A DNA stretch of 64,000 nt from Streptomyces sp. F63 (GTDB lineage: Bacteria > Actinomycetota > Actinomycetes > Streptomycetales > Streptomycetaceae). The stretch lies in contig NZ_JAGPXX010000012.1 of NCBI RefSeq assembly GCF_018070345.1, positions 62,001 to 126,000 of the forward strand, written 5' to 3'. This document shows, piece by piece, positions 10,837 to 19,423 of this stretch. Made by a program: the position numbers and the translations under genes. The notes beneath the pieces were generated by a model. The model was not told the origin of the DNA. It saw only the letters and a list, made by a program, of their open reading frames with translations, and searched no databases. Each line of letters opens with the position of its first letter. The stretch's first letter is position 1.

Positions 10837-11022
10837 GTCCCCGGGCGGCCGGGACCGGGGGCCGGCCGGGACCGGGCGGGCGGGGGCGGCCGGGACCGGG
10901 CGGGCGGACGGGGGCGGCCATCCGCCGGACGGGCCGCGCGGCCCCGGGCCGTCCGGCGGACGACTGCCACCGCCCCGGCGGGCCCGGCCCGCGCCGTACC
11001 GGCCCCTAGAATCGGCACCCTC

Positions 11023-12702
11023 ATGAACGCCACCCTCGTCGCCAAGAATCTCGCCGCCGGCCACGGCGAACGCTCCCTGTTCTCCGGGCTCGACCTGGTC
11101 GTCGCCCCCGGCGACGTGATCGGCCTCGTCGGCGTCAACGGCGCGGGCAAGTCCACCCTGCTCCGGTTGCTCGCCGGGCTCGACACCGCCGAGGACGGGC
11201 AGGTGCGGCTCAGCCCGCCCACCGCGACCGTCGGCCACCTCCCGCAGGAGCCCGAGCGCCGGCCCGGCGAGTCGGTACGGGACTTCCTCGCCCGCCGTAC
11301 CGGCGTCGCGGCCGCCCAGACCGCGCTGGACGCCGCGACGCAGGCCCTCGTCGAGGAGAAGCCCGGCGCCGACGACGCCTACGCGACCGCTTTCGACCGC
11401 TGGCTCTCCCTCGGCGCGGCCGACCTCGACGAGCGCGCCGGGGAGGTCACCGCCTCCCTCGGCCTCGACACCGGCCTCGACCGGCCCATGACCACCCTCT
11501 CCGGCGGCCAGGCCGCCCGCGCCGGCCTGGCCTCCCTGCTGCTCAGCCGGTACGACGTCTTCCTGCTCGACGAGCCCACCAACGACCTCGACCTGGACGG
11601 ACTCCAGCGGCTGGAGTCCTTCGTCCGCGGCCTCCGCGCCGGCACCGTCCTCGTCAGCCACGACCGCGAGTTCCTCACCCGCACCGTCACCAAGGTCCTC
11701 GAACTCGACCTGGCGCAGCAGCAGGTGAACCTCTTCGGCGGTGGCTACACCGCCTATCTGGAGGAGCGGGAGACCGCCCGCCGCCGGGCCCGCGAGGCGT
11801 ACGAGGAGTACGCCGACACCCGCGCCGGCCTGGAGGCCCGGGCCCGGACCCAGCGCGCCTGGATGGAGAAGGGCGTCAAGAACGCGCGGCGCAGGATGAG
11901 CGACAACGACAAGATCGGCCGCAACGCCCGCACTGAGACCACCGAGAAGCAGGCCGCCAAGGCGCGGCAGACGGAGCGGCTCATCGAGCGCCTGGAGACG
12001 GTGGAGGAGCCGCGCAAGGAGTGGGAGCTGCGGATGGAGATCGCCGCCGCGCCCCGCTCCGGTGCCGTCGTCGCGACCCTGCGCGCCGCCGAGGTGCGGC
12101 GCGGGGACTTCCGCTTCGGCCCGGTCGATCTCCAGATCGACTGGGCGGACCGGGTCGCCATCACCGGCGCCAACGGCTCCGGCAAGACCACACTGCTCGC
12201 CGCCCTCCTCGGCCGCCTCCCGCTCGACGCCGGGCAGGCCGCGCTCGGCCCGGGCGTCGTCGTCGGCGAGGTGGACCAGGCCCGCGGACGGCTCTTCGGC
12301 GGCGCGGACGGCGCGGGCGGCGCGGGTGACACGGACACGGGCGGCGCCCCGCTGCTGGAGACCTTCCGCGCCGCCACCCCCGAACTGGACCCGGCCGGGG
12401 CCCGGACGCTGCTCGCCAAGTTCGGCCTCGGCGCCGCCCACGTCCTGCGCCCCGCCGTGACCCTGTCGCCGGGGGAGCGCACCCGCGCGGCCCTCGCCCT
12501 TCTCCAGGGCCGGGGCGTCAACCTGCTGGTCCTGGACGAGCCGACGAACCACCTCGACCTGCCCGCCATCGAGCAGCTCGAATCGGCCCTCGCCTCGTAC
12601 AACGGCACGCTGCTGCTCGTCACCCACGACCGCCGGATGCTCGACGCGGTCCACGTCACCCGGCGGATCGAGGTCGCCGCCGGGCGCGTCACGGAGCGCT
12701 GA
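11023..12702 (+). CDS. ABC-F family ATPase
   Basis: A 559-aa soluble protein with two ABC cassettes and no membrane domain, the ABC-F layout. Cassette 1 has Walker A GVNGAGKSTLLRLLAG (about residue 38), signature LSGGQAARAGLASLLLS and Walker B FLLDEPTNDLD. A charged helical linker (about residues 245-330) follows, rich in Arg/Glu/Lys. Cassette 2 has GANGSGKTTLLAALLG, LSPGERTRAALALL and LVLDEPTNHLD. Family members act on the ribosome, in translation factor roles or antibiotic protection; no drug-resistance gene lies nearby to suggest which. Its 3' end overlaps the convergent EamA gene by 14 bases, and a short duplication crosses the stop codon. Confidence 0.93.
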   Translation: MNATLVAKNLAAGHGERSLFSGLDLVVAPGDVIGLVGVNGAGKSTLLRLLAGLDTAEDGQVRLSPPTATVGHLPQEPERRPGESVRDFLARRTGVAAAQTALDAATQALVEEKPGADDAYATAFDRWLSLGAADLDERAGEVTASLGLDTGLDRPMTTLSGGQAARAGLASLLLSRYDVFLLDEPTNDLDLDGLQRLESFVRGLRAGTVLVSHDREFLTRTVTKVLELDLAQQQVNLFGGGYTAYLEERETARRRAREAYEEYADTRAGLEARARTQRAWMEKGVKNARRRMSDNDKIGRNARTETTEKQAAKARQTERLIERLETVEEPRKEWELRMEIAAAPRSGAVVATLRAAEVRRGDFRFGPVDLQIDWADRVAITGANGSGKTTLLAALLGRLPLDAGQAALGPGVVVGEVDQARGRLFGGADGAGGAGDTDTGGAPLLETFRAATPELDPAGARTLLAKFGLGAAHVLRPAVTLSPGERTRAALALLQGRGVNLLVLDEPTNHLDLPAIEQLESALASYNGTLLLVTHDRRMLDAVHVTRRIEVAAGRVTER

Positions 12703-13660
12703 CGGGCGGCGTGCGCGAGGCGCTGACGGGCGGGGTGCGCGGCGCCGGGGGAGTGAGCACCGCGCCGATGCTGGCCGCCACCACCAGCCCGATGGCCAGC
12801 CCGGTGACCGGCGACAGGGCCTGGCCGAGGACCAGGAACCCGGCCGCGGCCGCCACCGCGGGCTCCACGCTCATCAGCACGGCGAAGGTCGCGGCGGGCA
12901 GCCTGCGCAGCGACGCCAGCTCCAGGCTGTACGGCAGCACCGACGAGAGCAGGGCCACCGCCGCGCCGAGCCCCAGCGTCACCGGGTCCAGCAGCGTCCG
13001 TCCCGCACTCGCCGCACCCAGCGGCAGGCTGAGCACGGCGGCCACGACCAGGGCCAGCGCCAGCCCGTCGCTGCCGGCGAAGCGGCGGCCGGTGCGGGCC
13101 GACAGCAGGATGTAGAGGACCCACATCGCGCCCGCGCCCAGCGCGTACGCCACTCCGGCGGCGTTCAGTTCGTCGAAACCGCCGCGTCCCAGCAGCAGGA
13201 CGCCGCCGAGCGCCAGCACCGCCCAGAGCCAGCTGACGGCACGCCGGGACGCCACCACGGACAGCACCAGCGGGCCCAGCACCTCCAGGGTCACGGCCGC
13301 GCCCAGCGGGATCCGCTCGATCGCCTGGTAGAACAGCGTGTTCATCCCGCCGAGGGCCAGCCCGAACGCGGCCACCAGGCCCCAGTCGGCCCGGCTGTGG
13401 CCACGCAGCCGGGGCCGGCACAGCACCATCAGCACCACGGCCCCGAACAGCAGCCGCAGCGTCACCACCCCCAGCGCGCCCGCGCGCGGGAACAGCAGGG
13501 CCGCCACGGCCGCGCCGAACTGCAGCGACAGGGCACTGCCCAGGACGAGCCCCGATGCCCGGACTCTCCCGCCGGCCCGCGGCCCGGACGGGGGCCGGCC
13601 GGTGCCGGTGGCTGCGGCGGGCCTGGGGGAGGTGTCGTGAACTGCGAGGTCGTCGGGCAT
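12689..13660 (-). CDS. EamA-family transporter (RhtA-like)
   Basis: A 323-aa inner-membrane protein of the drug/metabolite transporter superfamily. About ten transmembrane helices are visible after a ~35-residue hydrophilic N-terminus, arranged as two EamA repeats (LVLGSALSLQFGAAVAALL... and GVAYALGAGAMWVLYILLSA...). The sequence SVLPYSLELASLRRLPAATF and the following SVEPAVAAAAGFLVLGQ are typical of RhtA-like amino acid/metabolite exporters. The substrate is unknown. The last 15 residues contain a duplicated octapeptide (TPPVSASR then TPPVSAP) from a 24-bp tandem duplication that also spans the end of the convergent ABC-F gene. Confidence 0.9.
   Translation of the reverse strand: MPDDLAVHDTSPRPAAATGTGRPPSGPRAGGRVRASGLVLGSALSLQFGAAVAALLFPRAGALGVVTLRLLFGAVVLMVLCRPRLRGHSRADWGLVAAFGLALGGMNTLFYQAIERIPLGAAVTLEVLGPLVLSVVASRRAVSWLWAVLALGGVLLLGRGGFDELNAAGVAYALGAGAMWVLYILLSARTGRRFAGSDGLALALVVAAVLSLPLGAASAGRTLLDPVTLGLGAAVALLSSVLPYSLELASLRRLPAATFAVLMSVEPAVAAAAGFLVLGQALSPVTGLAIGLVVAASIGAVLTPPAPRTPPVSASRTPPVSAP
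12696..12741. repeat. 24-bp imperfect tandem duplication at convergent gene ends
   Basis: The 22-base segment at 12696-12717 recurs at 12720-12741 with one mismatch. The duplication includes the stop codon region of the ABC-F gene and lengthens the EamA C-terminus by eight residues. Confidence 0.75.
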
Positions 13661-14073
13661 GAGCCCACGCTAAACGGCCACCGCCGTCCTCCCGAAACCG
13701 GATTCCGGAGCCGGCGCACCCGGTCCGCCGCGGCGTTCGGCGGCCGAGCGCGGACCCGCGCGAGATCCGCCGCGCCGCGGCGCGAGTCCGGTCTCGCGGG
13801 TTCCCGCGCCGGTCCGCGCGCCGCTCTGCCGGCGGACGGGCGGGTCACGGTGCCGCTCCGGGCGCCGCCGAACCGGACGGCTCCGGCGGGCACGGACGAT
13901 CCCCACGCCCCGGAGCCGCCGTCCGCCCCGGGCGGCGGGCGACGTCCGCGATGTCGGCGTCGTCGGGCCGGCCGAGGGGCGGACCGGCGGGCACATCCGG
14001 CCGGGGCGGCCGAGCGGTTCACCGGGCCGCCCTTCCGGACCGCACGGCGGACGGCCGAGGACCCGGCACGATC
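13661..14073. other. intergenic region upstream of the EamA gene, no gene seen
   Basis: This stretch and the adjoining tandem repeat separate the EamA start (13660) from the Tex stop (14202). Open frames here are Arg/Pro/Ala-rich shadows without a ribosome site or recognisable domain. It probably carries the EamA promoter; I see no convincing -10/-35 pair. Confidence 0.5.
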
Positions 14074-14163
14074 GTCGCGGGAGCCGCGGGAGCCGCGGGA
14101 GCCGCGGGAGCCGCGGGAGTCGCGGGAGTCGCGGGAGTCGCGGGAGTCGCGGGAGTCGCGGGG
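14074..14163. repeat. ten-unit 9-bp tandem repeat
   Basis: Ten uninterrupted nonamers of the form G(C/T)CGCGGGA. Unit 1 is the GTC type, units 2-5 are the GCC type and units 6-10 are the GTC type, the last ending in G. The variants are blocked, which indicates expansion by slippage or unequal exchange of two sub-types. It lies 38 bases beyond the stop codon of the Tex gene and within no credible gene. Confidence 0.9.
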
Positions 14164-14201
14164 CCGGGGCACGGCGGCCGGGACCGCCGTGCCCTCGGCC
14201 G

Positions 14202-16595
14202 CTACGAGCGGCCGCCGCCCTCAGGCTTCAGCAGGCCCGCACGGCGCAGGGCGTCGGCCATCGCGCCGTTCGCCGGGGCCGCCTCGCGGGCGCCGCCCCG
14301 GTTCCCGCCCCGTCCCGCGCCGCGCCCGCCCTGACCCGGCCGGCCCTGCCGGGGCTGGGGCGCGCGCCCGGTCCGCCGCTCCCCGCCGGCCCCGGCGGGG
14401 GCCGCCGCGCCGGGCGCCGGCACCTCGTCCTCCAGCCGCAGCGTGAGCGAGATCCGCTTCCGCGGGATGTCCACGTCCAGCACCTTCACCCGGACGATGT
14501 CACCGGGCTTCACCACGTCCCGCGGGTCCTTGACGAAGGTCTTCGACATCGCCGAGACGTGCACCAGGCCGTCCTGATGGACGCCGACGTCCACGAACGC
14601 GCCGAACGCGGCGACATTGGTGACGACGCCCTCCAGCAGCATCCCCGGCCGCAGGTCGCCGATCTTCTCGACGCCCTCCTTGAACGCGGCCGTGCGGAAC
14701 GCCGGCCGCGGGTCGCGCCCCGGCTTCTCCAGTTCCCTGAGGATGTCCGTGACGGTCGGCAGCCCGAAGGCGTCGTCGACGAACTCCTCCGGACGGAGCC
14801 CGCGCAGCACGGCCGTGTTGCCGATCAGGCCCCGTACGTCGCTGCCCGCCGACCGCACGATCCGGCGCACCACCGGATACGCCTCCGGGTGCACGCTGGA
14901 GGCGTCCAGCGGGTCGTCCCCGTCCTGGATCCGCAGGAAGCCCGCGCACTGCTCGTACGCCTTCGGCCCCAGCCGGGCCACGTCCTTGAGCTCCTTGCGG
15001 GTCGTGAAGGGGCCGTGGGCGTCGCGGTGGGCGACGATGTTCTCGGCGAGCCCGGCGCCGATGCCGGAGACCCGGCCGAGGAGCGGCGCGGACGCGGTGT
15101 TGACGTCCACGCCGACGCCGTTGACGCAGTCCTCCACGACCGCGTCCAGCGAGCGGGAGAGCTTCACCTCGGAGAGGTCGTGCTGGTACTGGCCGACGCC
15201 GATCGACTTGGGGTCGATCTTCACCAGCTCCGCCAGGGGGTCCTGCAGCCGGCGGGCGATGGACACCGCCCCGCGCAGCGATACGTCCAGCTCCGGCAGC
15301 TCCTGCGAGGCGAACGCGGAGGCCGAGTACACGGACGCGCCGGCCTCGGAGACCATCACCTTCGTGAGCTTCAGCTCCGGCTCGCGCGCGATGAGGTCGG
15401 CCGCCAGCCGGTCCGTCTCCCGTGAGGCCGTGCCATTGCCGATGGCGATCAGCTCGACGCGGTGCTCGCGGGCCAGCCGGGCCAGGGTGGCGAGGGAGGC
15501 ATCCCACTTCTGCTGCGGGACGTGCGGGTAGATCGTCTCGGTGGCGGCGACCTTGCCGGTCGCGTCCACCACGGCCACCTTCACGCCGGTACGGAAACCG
15601 GGGTCGAGCCCCATGGTGGCGCGGGAACCGGCCGGCGCGGCCAGCAGCAGATCGCGCAGGTTCGCCGCGAACACCCGCACGGCCTCGTCCTCCGCGGCCT
15701 GCCGCAGCCGCAGCCGCAGATCGATGCCGAGGTGGACGAGGACCCGGGTGCGCCAGGCCCAGCGCACGGTGTCGGCCAGCCAGCGGTCCGCCGGGCGGCC
15801 GCGGTCGGCGATCCCGAACCGCCGGGCGATGGCGGCCTCGTAGGCCGTCGGCGCCCCGGCCGGCTCCGGCTCCTCCGGTTCCAGGACGAGGTCGAGGACG
15901 TCCTCCTTCTCGCCCCGGAACATGGCGAGGACCCGGTGCGAGGGGAGCTCGGTGAACCCCTGGGAGAAGTCGAAGTAATCGGCGAACTTGGCGCCCGCCT
16001 CCTCCTTGCCCTCCCGGACCTTCGCCGTCAGCCGGCCCCTGGTCCACATCCGCTCGCGCAGCTCGCCGATGAGGTCGGCGTCCTCGCTGAAGCGCTCGGT
16101 GAGGATCGACCGGGCGCCGTCCAGCGCCGCGGCGGCGTCCGCGACGCCCTTCTCCGGGTCGGCGAAGGCCGCCGCCGCGGCCTGCGGTTCCACGGAGGGG
16201 TCGGCCAGCAGGCCGTCCGCCAGGGGCTCCAGCCCGGCCTCGCGGGCGATCTGCGCCTTGGTGCGCCGCTTCGGCTTGAAGGGCAGATAGATGTCCTCCA
16301 GCCGGGCCTTGGAGTCCGCGGCCAGAATGCGCGCCTCCAGGGCGGCGTCGAGCTTGCCCTGGCTCCGCACCGACTCCAGGACGGCGGTGCGCCGCTCCTC
16401 CAGCTCGCGCAGATAGCGCAGCCGCTCCTCGACGGCGCGCAGCTGCGCGTCGTCGAGCGTCTCGGTCGCCTCCTTGCGGTAGCGCGCGATGAACGGCACG
16501 GTCGAGCCGCCGTCGAGCAACTCGACGGCCGCTCTGACCTGCCGTTCCCGTACGCCGAGCTCCTCGGCGATCCTGCCCTCAATCGACGTCGTCAC
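14202..16595 (-). CDS. tex: Tex-family RNA-binding transcription accessory protein
   Basis: A 797-aa cytoplasmic nucleic-acid-binding protein, full length for Tex. In order: an N-terminal helical/HTH region (IAEELGVRERQVRAAVELLDGGSTVPFIARYRKE, cut into the family's typical opening), a YqgF/RNase H-like domain (MGLDPGFRTGVKVAVVDATG near residue 330), tandem helix-hairpin-helix motifs (LGRVSGIGAGLAENIVAHR near residue 515) and a C-terminal S1 RNA-binding domain (LEGVVTNVAAFGAFVDVGVH near residue 650). The final ~70 residues are an Arg/Gly/Ala-rich tail (GQGGRGAGRGGNRGG) of the kind that adds unspecific RNA affinity. Bacterial Tex affects transcription and expression of some virulence genes. It appears monocistronic. 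Confidence 0.95.
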   Translation of the reverse strand: MTTSIEGRIAEELGVRERQVRAAVELLDGGSTVPFIARYRKEATETLDDAQLRAVEERLRYLRELEERRTAVLESVRSQGKLDAALEARILAADSKARLEDIYLPFKPKRRTKAQIAREAGLEPLADGLLADPSVEPQAAAAAFADPEKGVADAAAALDGARSILTERFSEDADLIGELRERMWTRGRLTAKVREGKEEAGAKFADYFDFSQGFTELPSHRVLAMFRGEKEDVLDLVLEPEEPEPAGAPTAYEAAIARRFGIADRGRPADRWLADTVRWAWRTRVLVHLGIDLRLRLRQAAEDEAVRVFAANLRDLLLAAPAGSRATMGLDPGFRTGVKVAVVDATGKVAATETIYPHVPQQKWDASLATLARLAREHRVELIAIGNGTASRETDRLAADLIAREPELKLTKVMVSEAGASVYSASAFASQELPELDVSLRGAVSIARRLQDPLAELVKIDPKSIGVGQYQHDLSEVKLSRSLDAVVEDCVNGVGVDVNTASAPLLGRVSGIGAGLAENIVAHRDAHGPFTTRKELKDVARLGPKAYEQCAGFLRIQDGDDPLDASSVHPEAYPVVRRIVRSAGSDVRGLIGNTAVLRGLRPEEFVDDAFGLPTVTDILRELEKPGRDPRPAFRTAAFKEGVEKIGDLRPGMLLEGVVTNVAAFGAFVDVGVHQDGLVHVSAMSKTFVKDPRDVVKPGDIVRVKVLDVDIPRKRISLTLRLEDEVPAPGAAAPAGAGGERRTGRAPQPRQGRPGQGGRGAGRGGNRGGAREAAPANGAMADALRRAGLLKPEGGGRS

Positions 16596-16706
16596 GATCC
16601 CGTTCCGCCTTGTCGTCGTGCTGGAGACTGCATTGTGGCAGGCGGCACGGACAGCGGGGCCGGTGACTCGTCGGGCGGGCGCGGACGAGCGGCGCGGCGG
16701 GCCGCG

Positions 16707-16832
16707 TCAGACCCGGCGGGTGGAGCGGGAGGCGCCGCCGAACAGCTTGCCCAGGACCCGGAAGGGCAGGGTGACGACGGTGGCCAGGGCGCCGCCGACG
16801 GCCCGGAGTGCGTCTGCGATGGCACGGAACAC
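16707..16832 (-). CDS. LPFR-motif small protein (41 aa)
   Basis: A short gene with a GTG start at 16832 preceded by a strong GAGGAGGA site at good spacing. The 41-residue product begins MFRAIADALRAVGGALATVV and continues TLPFRVLGKLFGGASRS. The central alanine/valine-rich stretch is an amphipathic or marginally membrane-associated helix, and the LPFR tetrapeptide is the hallmark of a family of ~40-aa streptomycete proteins of unknown role. Third codon positions are almost all G/C. It lies alone, 111 bases upstream of Tex on the same strand... in fact downstream transcription from its promoter could run into tex. Function unknown. Confidence 0.75.
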   Translation of the reverse strand: MFRAIADALRAVGGALATVVTLPFRVLGKLFGGASRSTRRV

Positions 16833-17208
16833 GTGGTCCTCCTCTGGTCGGGCGTGCTCGGACGGCGGTGTCCGCCGCACGGACGTGTGCCCGGATCCTC
16901 CGGATCCGCGCTGCCGTACACCGCGTCTGACCGGACGCGGCCGGTCCAAACGAGCCGCCGGGGAACCGCCGGCCGGAGCGGGGAGCGGGCACCGGCCGGC
17001 CCCGGCGCCCGGGAGGGGCGCCGGCACCGGCCGGCGCGTGCGCCGGCGCGGGAGGAAAGGCCGGGGGCCGATGGGCTGTGGCGGAGCCGGGGGGCGCGTT
17101 CCGGCCGGAGGTCCGCGCCGGGCGCGCGACGGCCCGTCCGGTGTTCCGCCTCCGCCGCCCCGCGCTTCCCCGCGTGGCCCGTGCACCGCCGGGTCCGCGG
17201 GCGCTCAC
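16833..17208. other. intergenic region, no gene seen
   Basis: About 375 bases between the LPFR mini-gene and the repeat beside the SCO6745-family gene. It is extremely GC-rich with many short palindromic GCCGGC-type runs (for example 16988-17050), which may act as termination hairpins for the minus-strand gene ending at 17250. No coding frame has a ribosome site or a recognisable product. Confidence 0.45.
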
Positions 17209-17268
17209 CCCTTGCCGGATCAGCCCTTGCCGGACCACCCCTTGCCGGATCAGCCCTTGCCGAAGAGG
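17209..17268. repeat. 15-bp tandem repeat, four units, overlapping a stop codon
   Basis: CCCTTGCCGGATCAG units begin at 17209, 17224, 17239 and 17254; the second ends CCAC and the fourth is diverged after CCCTTGCCG. The fourth unit encodes the C-terminal FGKG of the SCO6745-family protein, and the stop codon lies at the junction of units 3 and 4. The gene end has therefore been copied outward three times. Confidence 0.85.
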
Positions 17269-18119
17269 TCCGGCGGGTAGGCCCCGGCCATGACAGCCTT
17301 GTTCCGCCACTCGGTCGCCAGGGCGGTCAGCCGCTCGACACCGGCCGCGCCCAGATGCTCGTACGGGGCCCGGTCCAGCCGGTCCGTCTCGTCCTCCAGG
17401 GTCTTCCGCAGCTCGGTGCCGGCGGCGGTCAACTCCCCGGCCGCGTCGAGCAGTTTGCGCTCCCGCAGCCGGTCCTGGGCCGCCGACCAGTCCGCCTCCG
17501 TCCAGCCGCGCGTCCGCAGGGCCCAGGCGGGCGTCATGCCCCGCCCGCTGGCCGTGTGGCTGACGAGGGCCTCCAGCGGGTCCAGTTCGGCGCCGACGAG
17601 CAGCGCGATGTGGCCGTCGCCCCGGTGCTCGCGCAGCAGGGTGGCCGCGTGCCAGAAGGCGAGGTGCGGCTCCTCCGGTACGGGAAGGTCGGCGTGCGCC
17701 GCGTACAGCGGCCGCCCGGACCGCCCGCAGGCCTCCGTGGCGCGCAGCGCCAGCTCCGCGCCCTCGGCCATCTCCGGTGAGGCGAGGACGTCCTCGCCCA
17801 GCAGCCGGCGCAGGGTCGCGTCGACGGCCCGCAGCCGGGCGTCGAGCACGGCCGCGGGAGAGGCGGTCCCCCAGACGGCGGGGACGTGCCGGGCGACCAG
17901 TTCATGGCTGAAGTTGTGGAAGGTGGCGGTGACGGTGCCCGCTCCGACGGCGCCCATCGGGGCGGAACGGCCCGCGAAGTAGGCGGCGCGGGGATGGGTG
18001 AGGCCGAGAGCCTCCATCTCCCGGCCGAGGTCCGGGGAGAAGTAGAGGGCCGAGTGGAGCGGGTTGACCGCGTTGTGGCAGTGCCGTCCGGCGCGCGGGG
18101 GCAGGGTGGTCGTCGTCAT
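17250..18119 (-). CDS. SCO6745-family protein
   Basis: A 289-aa protein starting at the ATG at 18119 (MTTTTLPPRAGRHCHNAVNP). It matches the streptomycete family I know as SCO6745 family: an N-terminal segment with NPLHSALYFSPDLGREMEALGL, a central all-alpha region with repeated Ala/Leu/Arg helices, and a C-terminal winged-helix-like part (WTEADWSAAQDRLRERKLL, then AAGELTAAGTELRKTLEDETD), which is reminiscent of the MarR fold. There is no signal peptide. The molecular function is unknown to me; a DNA-binding or ligand-sensing role is only suggested by the fold-like C-terminus. The open frame upstream of 18119 is an artefact of high GC. Confidence 0.75.
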   Translation of the reverse strand: MTTTTLPPRAGRHCHNAVNPLHSALYFSPDLGREMEALGLTHPRAAYFAGRSAPMGAVGAGTVTATFHNFSHELVARHVPAVWGTASPAAVLDARLRAVDATLRRLLGEDVLASPEMAEGAELALRATEACGRSGRPLYAAHADLPVPEEPHLAFWHAATLLREHRGDGHIALLVGAELDPLEALVSHTASGRGMTPAWALRTRGWTEADWSAAQDRLRERKLLDAAGELTAAGTELRKTLEDETDRLDRAPYEHLGAAGVERLTALATEWRNKAVMAGAYPPDLFGKG

Positions 18120-18229
18120 GCCCGGCAGGCTACGTGCCGGTAACGACGCCGGGGAAGGGAGGCCGTCCACGCTGCCCGGCCGACCGGGCGGTGTGCCCCG
18201 ACGGTCCGCCGGCCGGCGGCCGCGGGCGT

Positions 18230-19054
18230 TCAGCCCGGCCAGGTGAAGCGCGGCGGGCGGCGTTCCAGGAAAGCGGTGACGCCTTCGGCGGTGTCGGCGC
18301 TGCCGCGCGCCTGCTCCGCCCAGTGGGCCACCCGCTCCGGCCCGGCCGGGCCGTTCGCGAACTCCTTGGCGGCGGCCTGGGTCAGCAGCGACCGGGAGGC
18401 GAGGGTCCGGGCGAAGTCCGCGACCCGCGCGTCCAGGTGCTCCGGCGGCAGCAGTTCGTCCACCAGACCGGTGCGCAGGGCGCGGCCCCCGTCGATCAGC
18501 TCGGCGGAGAACAGCAGGAACTTGGCGGTGGCCGGGCCGACGAGACCGGTCAGACGGCGGGTGGACGTCGCCGGGTAGACGATGCCCAGCCGGGCCGGGG
18601 TGACGCCGAAGGAGGATCCCTCGGCGGCGAAGCGCAGATCGCAGGCCGCGGCGAGCTGGCAGCCGCCCCCCACGCAGTAGCCGCGGACGGCGGCGAGGGT
18701 CGGCCGGGGGAAGGCGGCCAGGGCCTCCTCGGCGGTGACCGCCAGGCTCTGCGGTCCGTCTCCGTCGGACCCCCGGTGCCCGTCCCCGGCGCCGCTCAGC
18801 TCGGCGATGTCGGCGCCCGCGCAGAACGTGCCGCCCGAGCCCGTCAGCACCAGGACGCGCACGGAGGCGTCGGCCGCGAGCCGCTCCAGCAGGACGGGCA
18901 GCTCGCGCCACATGGCGGCGGTCATCGCGTTGCGCTTCGCCGGATGGTGGATGGTGACGGTGGCGACACCGTCGCGGACGTCGCACAGCAGGGTGCCGGC
19001 GGGGGCCGCGGGGCCGGTGCCCGCGGCGGAACCGGCGGAGGGGGAGAGCGCCAT
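18230..19054 (-). CDS. enoyl-CoA hydratase/isomerase family protein
   Basis: A 274-aa crotonase-fold protein from the ATG at 19054. The two oxyanion-hole elements are clear: AKRNAMTAAMWREL with GSGGTFCAGADIAEL (about residues 40-85) and GYCVGGGCQLAAACDLRFAA (about residue 125). The catalytic-loop region FGVTPARLGIVYPATSTRRL replaces the usual glutamate-bearing pair with other residues, so hydratase activity is not certain and isomerase or hydrolase chemistry is possible. The family length is about 260, so the protein is complete. The stop is 110 bases upstream of the SCO6745-family gene; the two may be co-transcribed. The physiological substrate cannot be inferred. Confidence 0.9.
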   Translation of the reverse strand: MALSPSAGSAAGTGPAAPAGTLLCDVRDGVATVTIHHPAKRNAMTAAMWRELPVLLERLAADASVRVLVLTGSGGTFCAGADIAELSGAGDGHRGSDGDGPQSLAVTAEEALAAFPRPTLAAVRGYCVGGGCQLAAACDLRFAAEGSSFGVTPARLGIVYPATSTRRLTGLVGPATAKFLLFSAELIDGGRALRTGLVDELLPPEHLDARVADFARTLASRSLLTQAAAKEFANGPAGPERVAHWAEQARGSADTAEGVTAFLERRPPRFTWPG

Positions 19055-19423
19055 GCGCCGGATGCTATCCGGGTCCTCCGGGCCGGCGGACGAGGAGGTG
19101 GCCGAACGGTGCCGGGACGCCCGAGCCGCCCGGGACGGCGGCCTCCCCCTCCGCTGCGCGGCTTCCTCCGTCCGGCGTTCCCGGGCGGGGGCGAGGGCGC
19201 GGGGATGCGGGTGCGGCCGCCGGGACTGTTCGTAGCGGACGAGAGCGCTCAGATTCCGTCGATAGACGCACACTTCCGGGCAGCCGACCGGATCGGACCG
19301 TTCCGTTGCCAGCATCGGTCCGGCGAGCGGGAGCGGGAGCAGCCGTGACGCGGGTGCGCTCGCTGTCCCGGCAGAGGAAGCGGGACCAGCCGGAAAGCTG
19401 CACGAACCGGAGGGGGCGGACAG
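19055..19423. other. divergent intergenic region, no gene seen
   Basis: This 369-base gap separates the divergently oriented enoyl-CoA hydratase and RsbW-like genes and should hold both promoters. The stretch around 19225-19320 is noticeably less GC-rich than its surroundings, which marks the likely promoter zone. I see no recognisable operator. Confidence 0.4.

Noticed and set aside
8734..12654. 1306-codon minus-strand frame
   Set aside because: Antisense of the BCCT and ABC-F genes; acidic, repetitive, no start context.
14074..14163. CRISPR array
   Set aside because: Units are 9 bases, contiguous and without spacers; no cas genes are present.
18230..19054. Continuation of the beta-oxidation operon at the start of the window
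   Set aside because: It is 14 kb away on the other strand and lacks the usual catalytic glutamate context.
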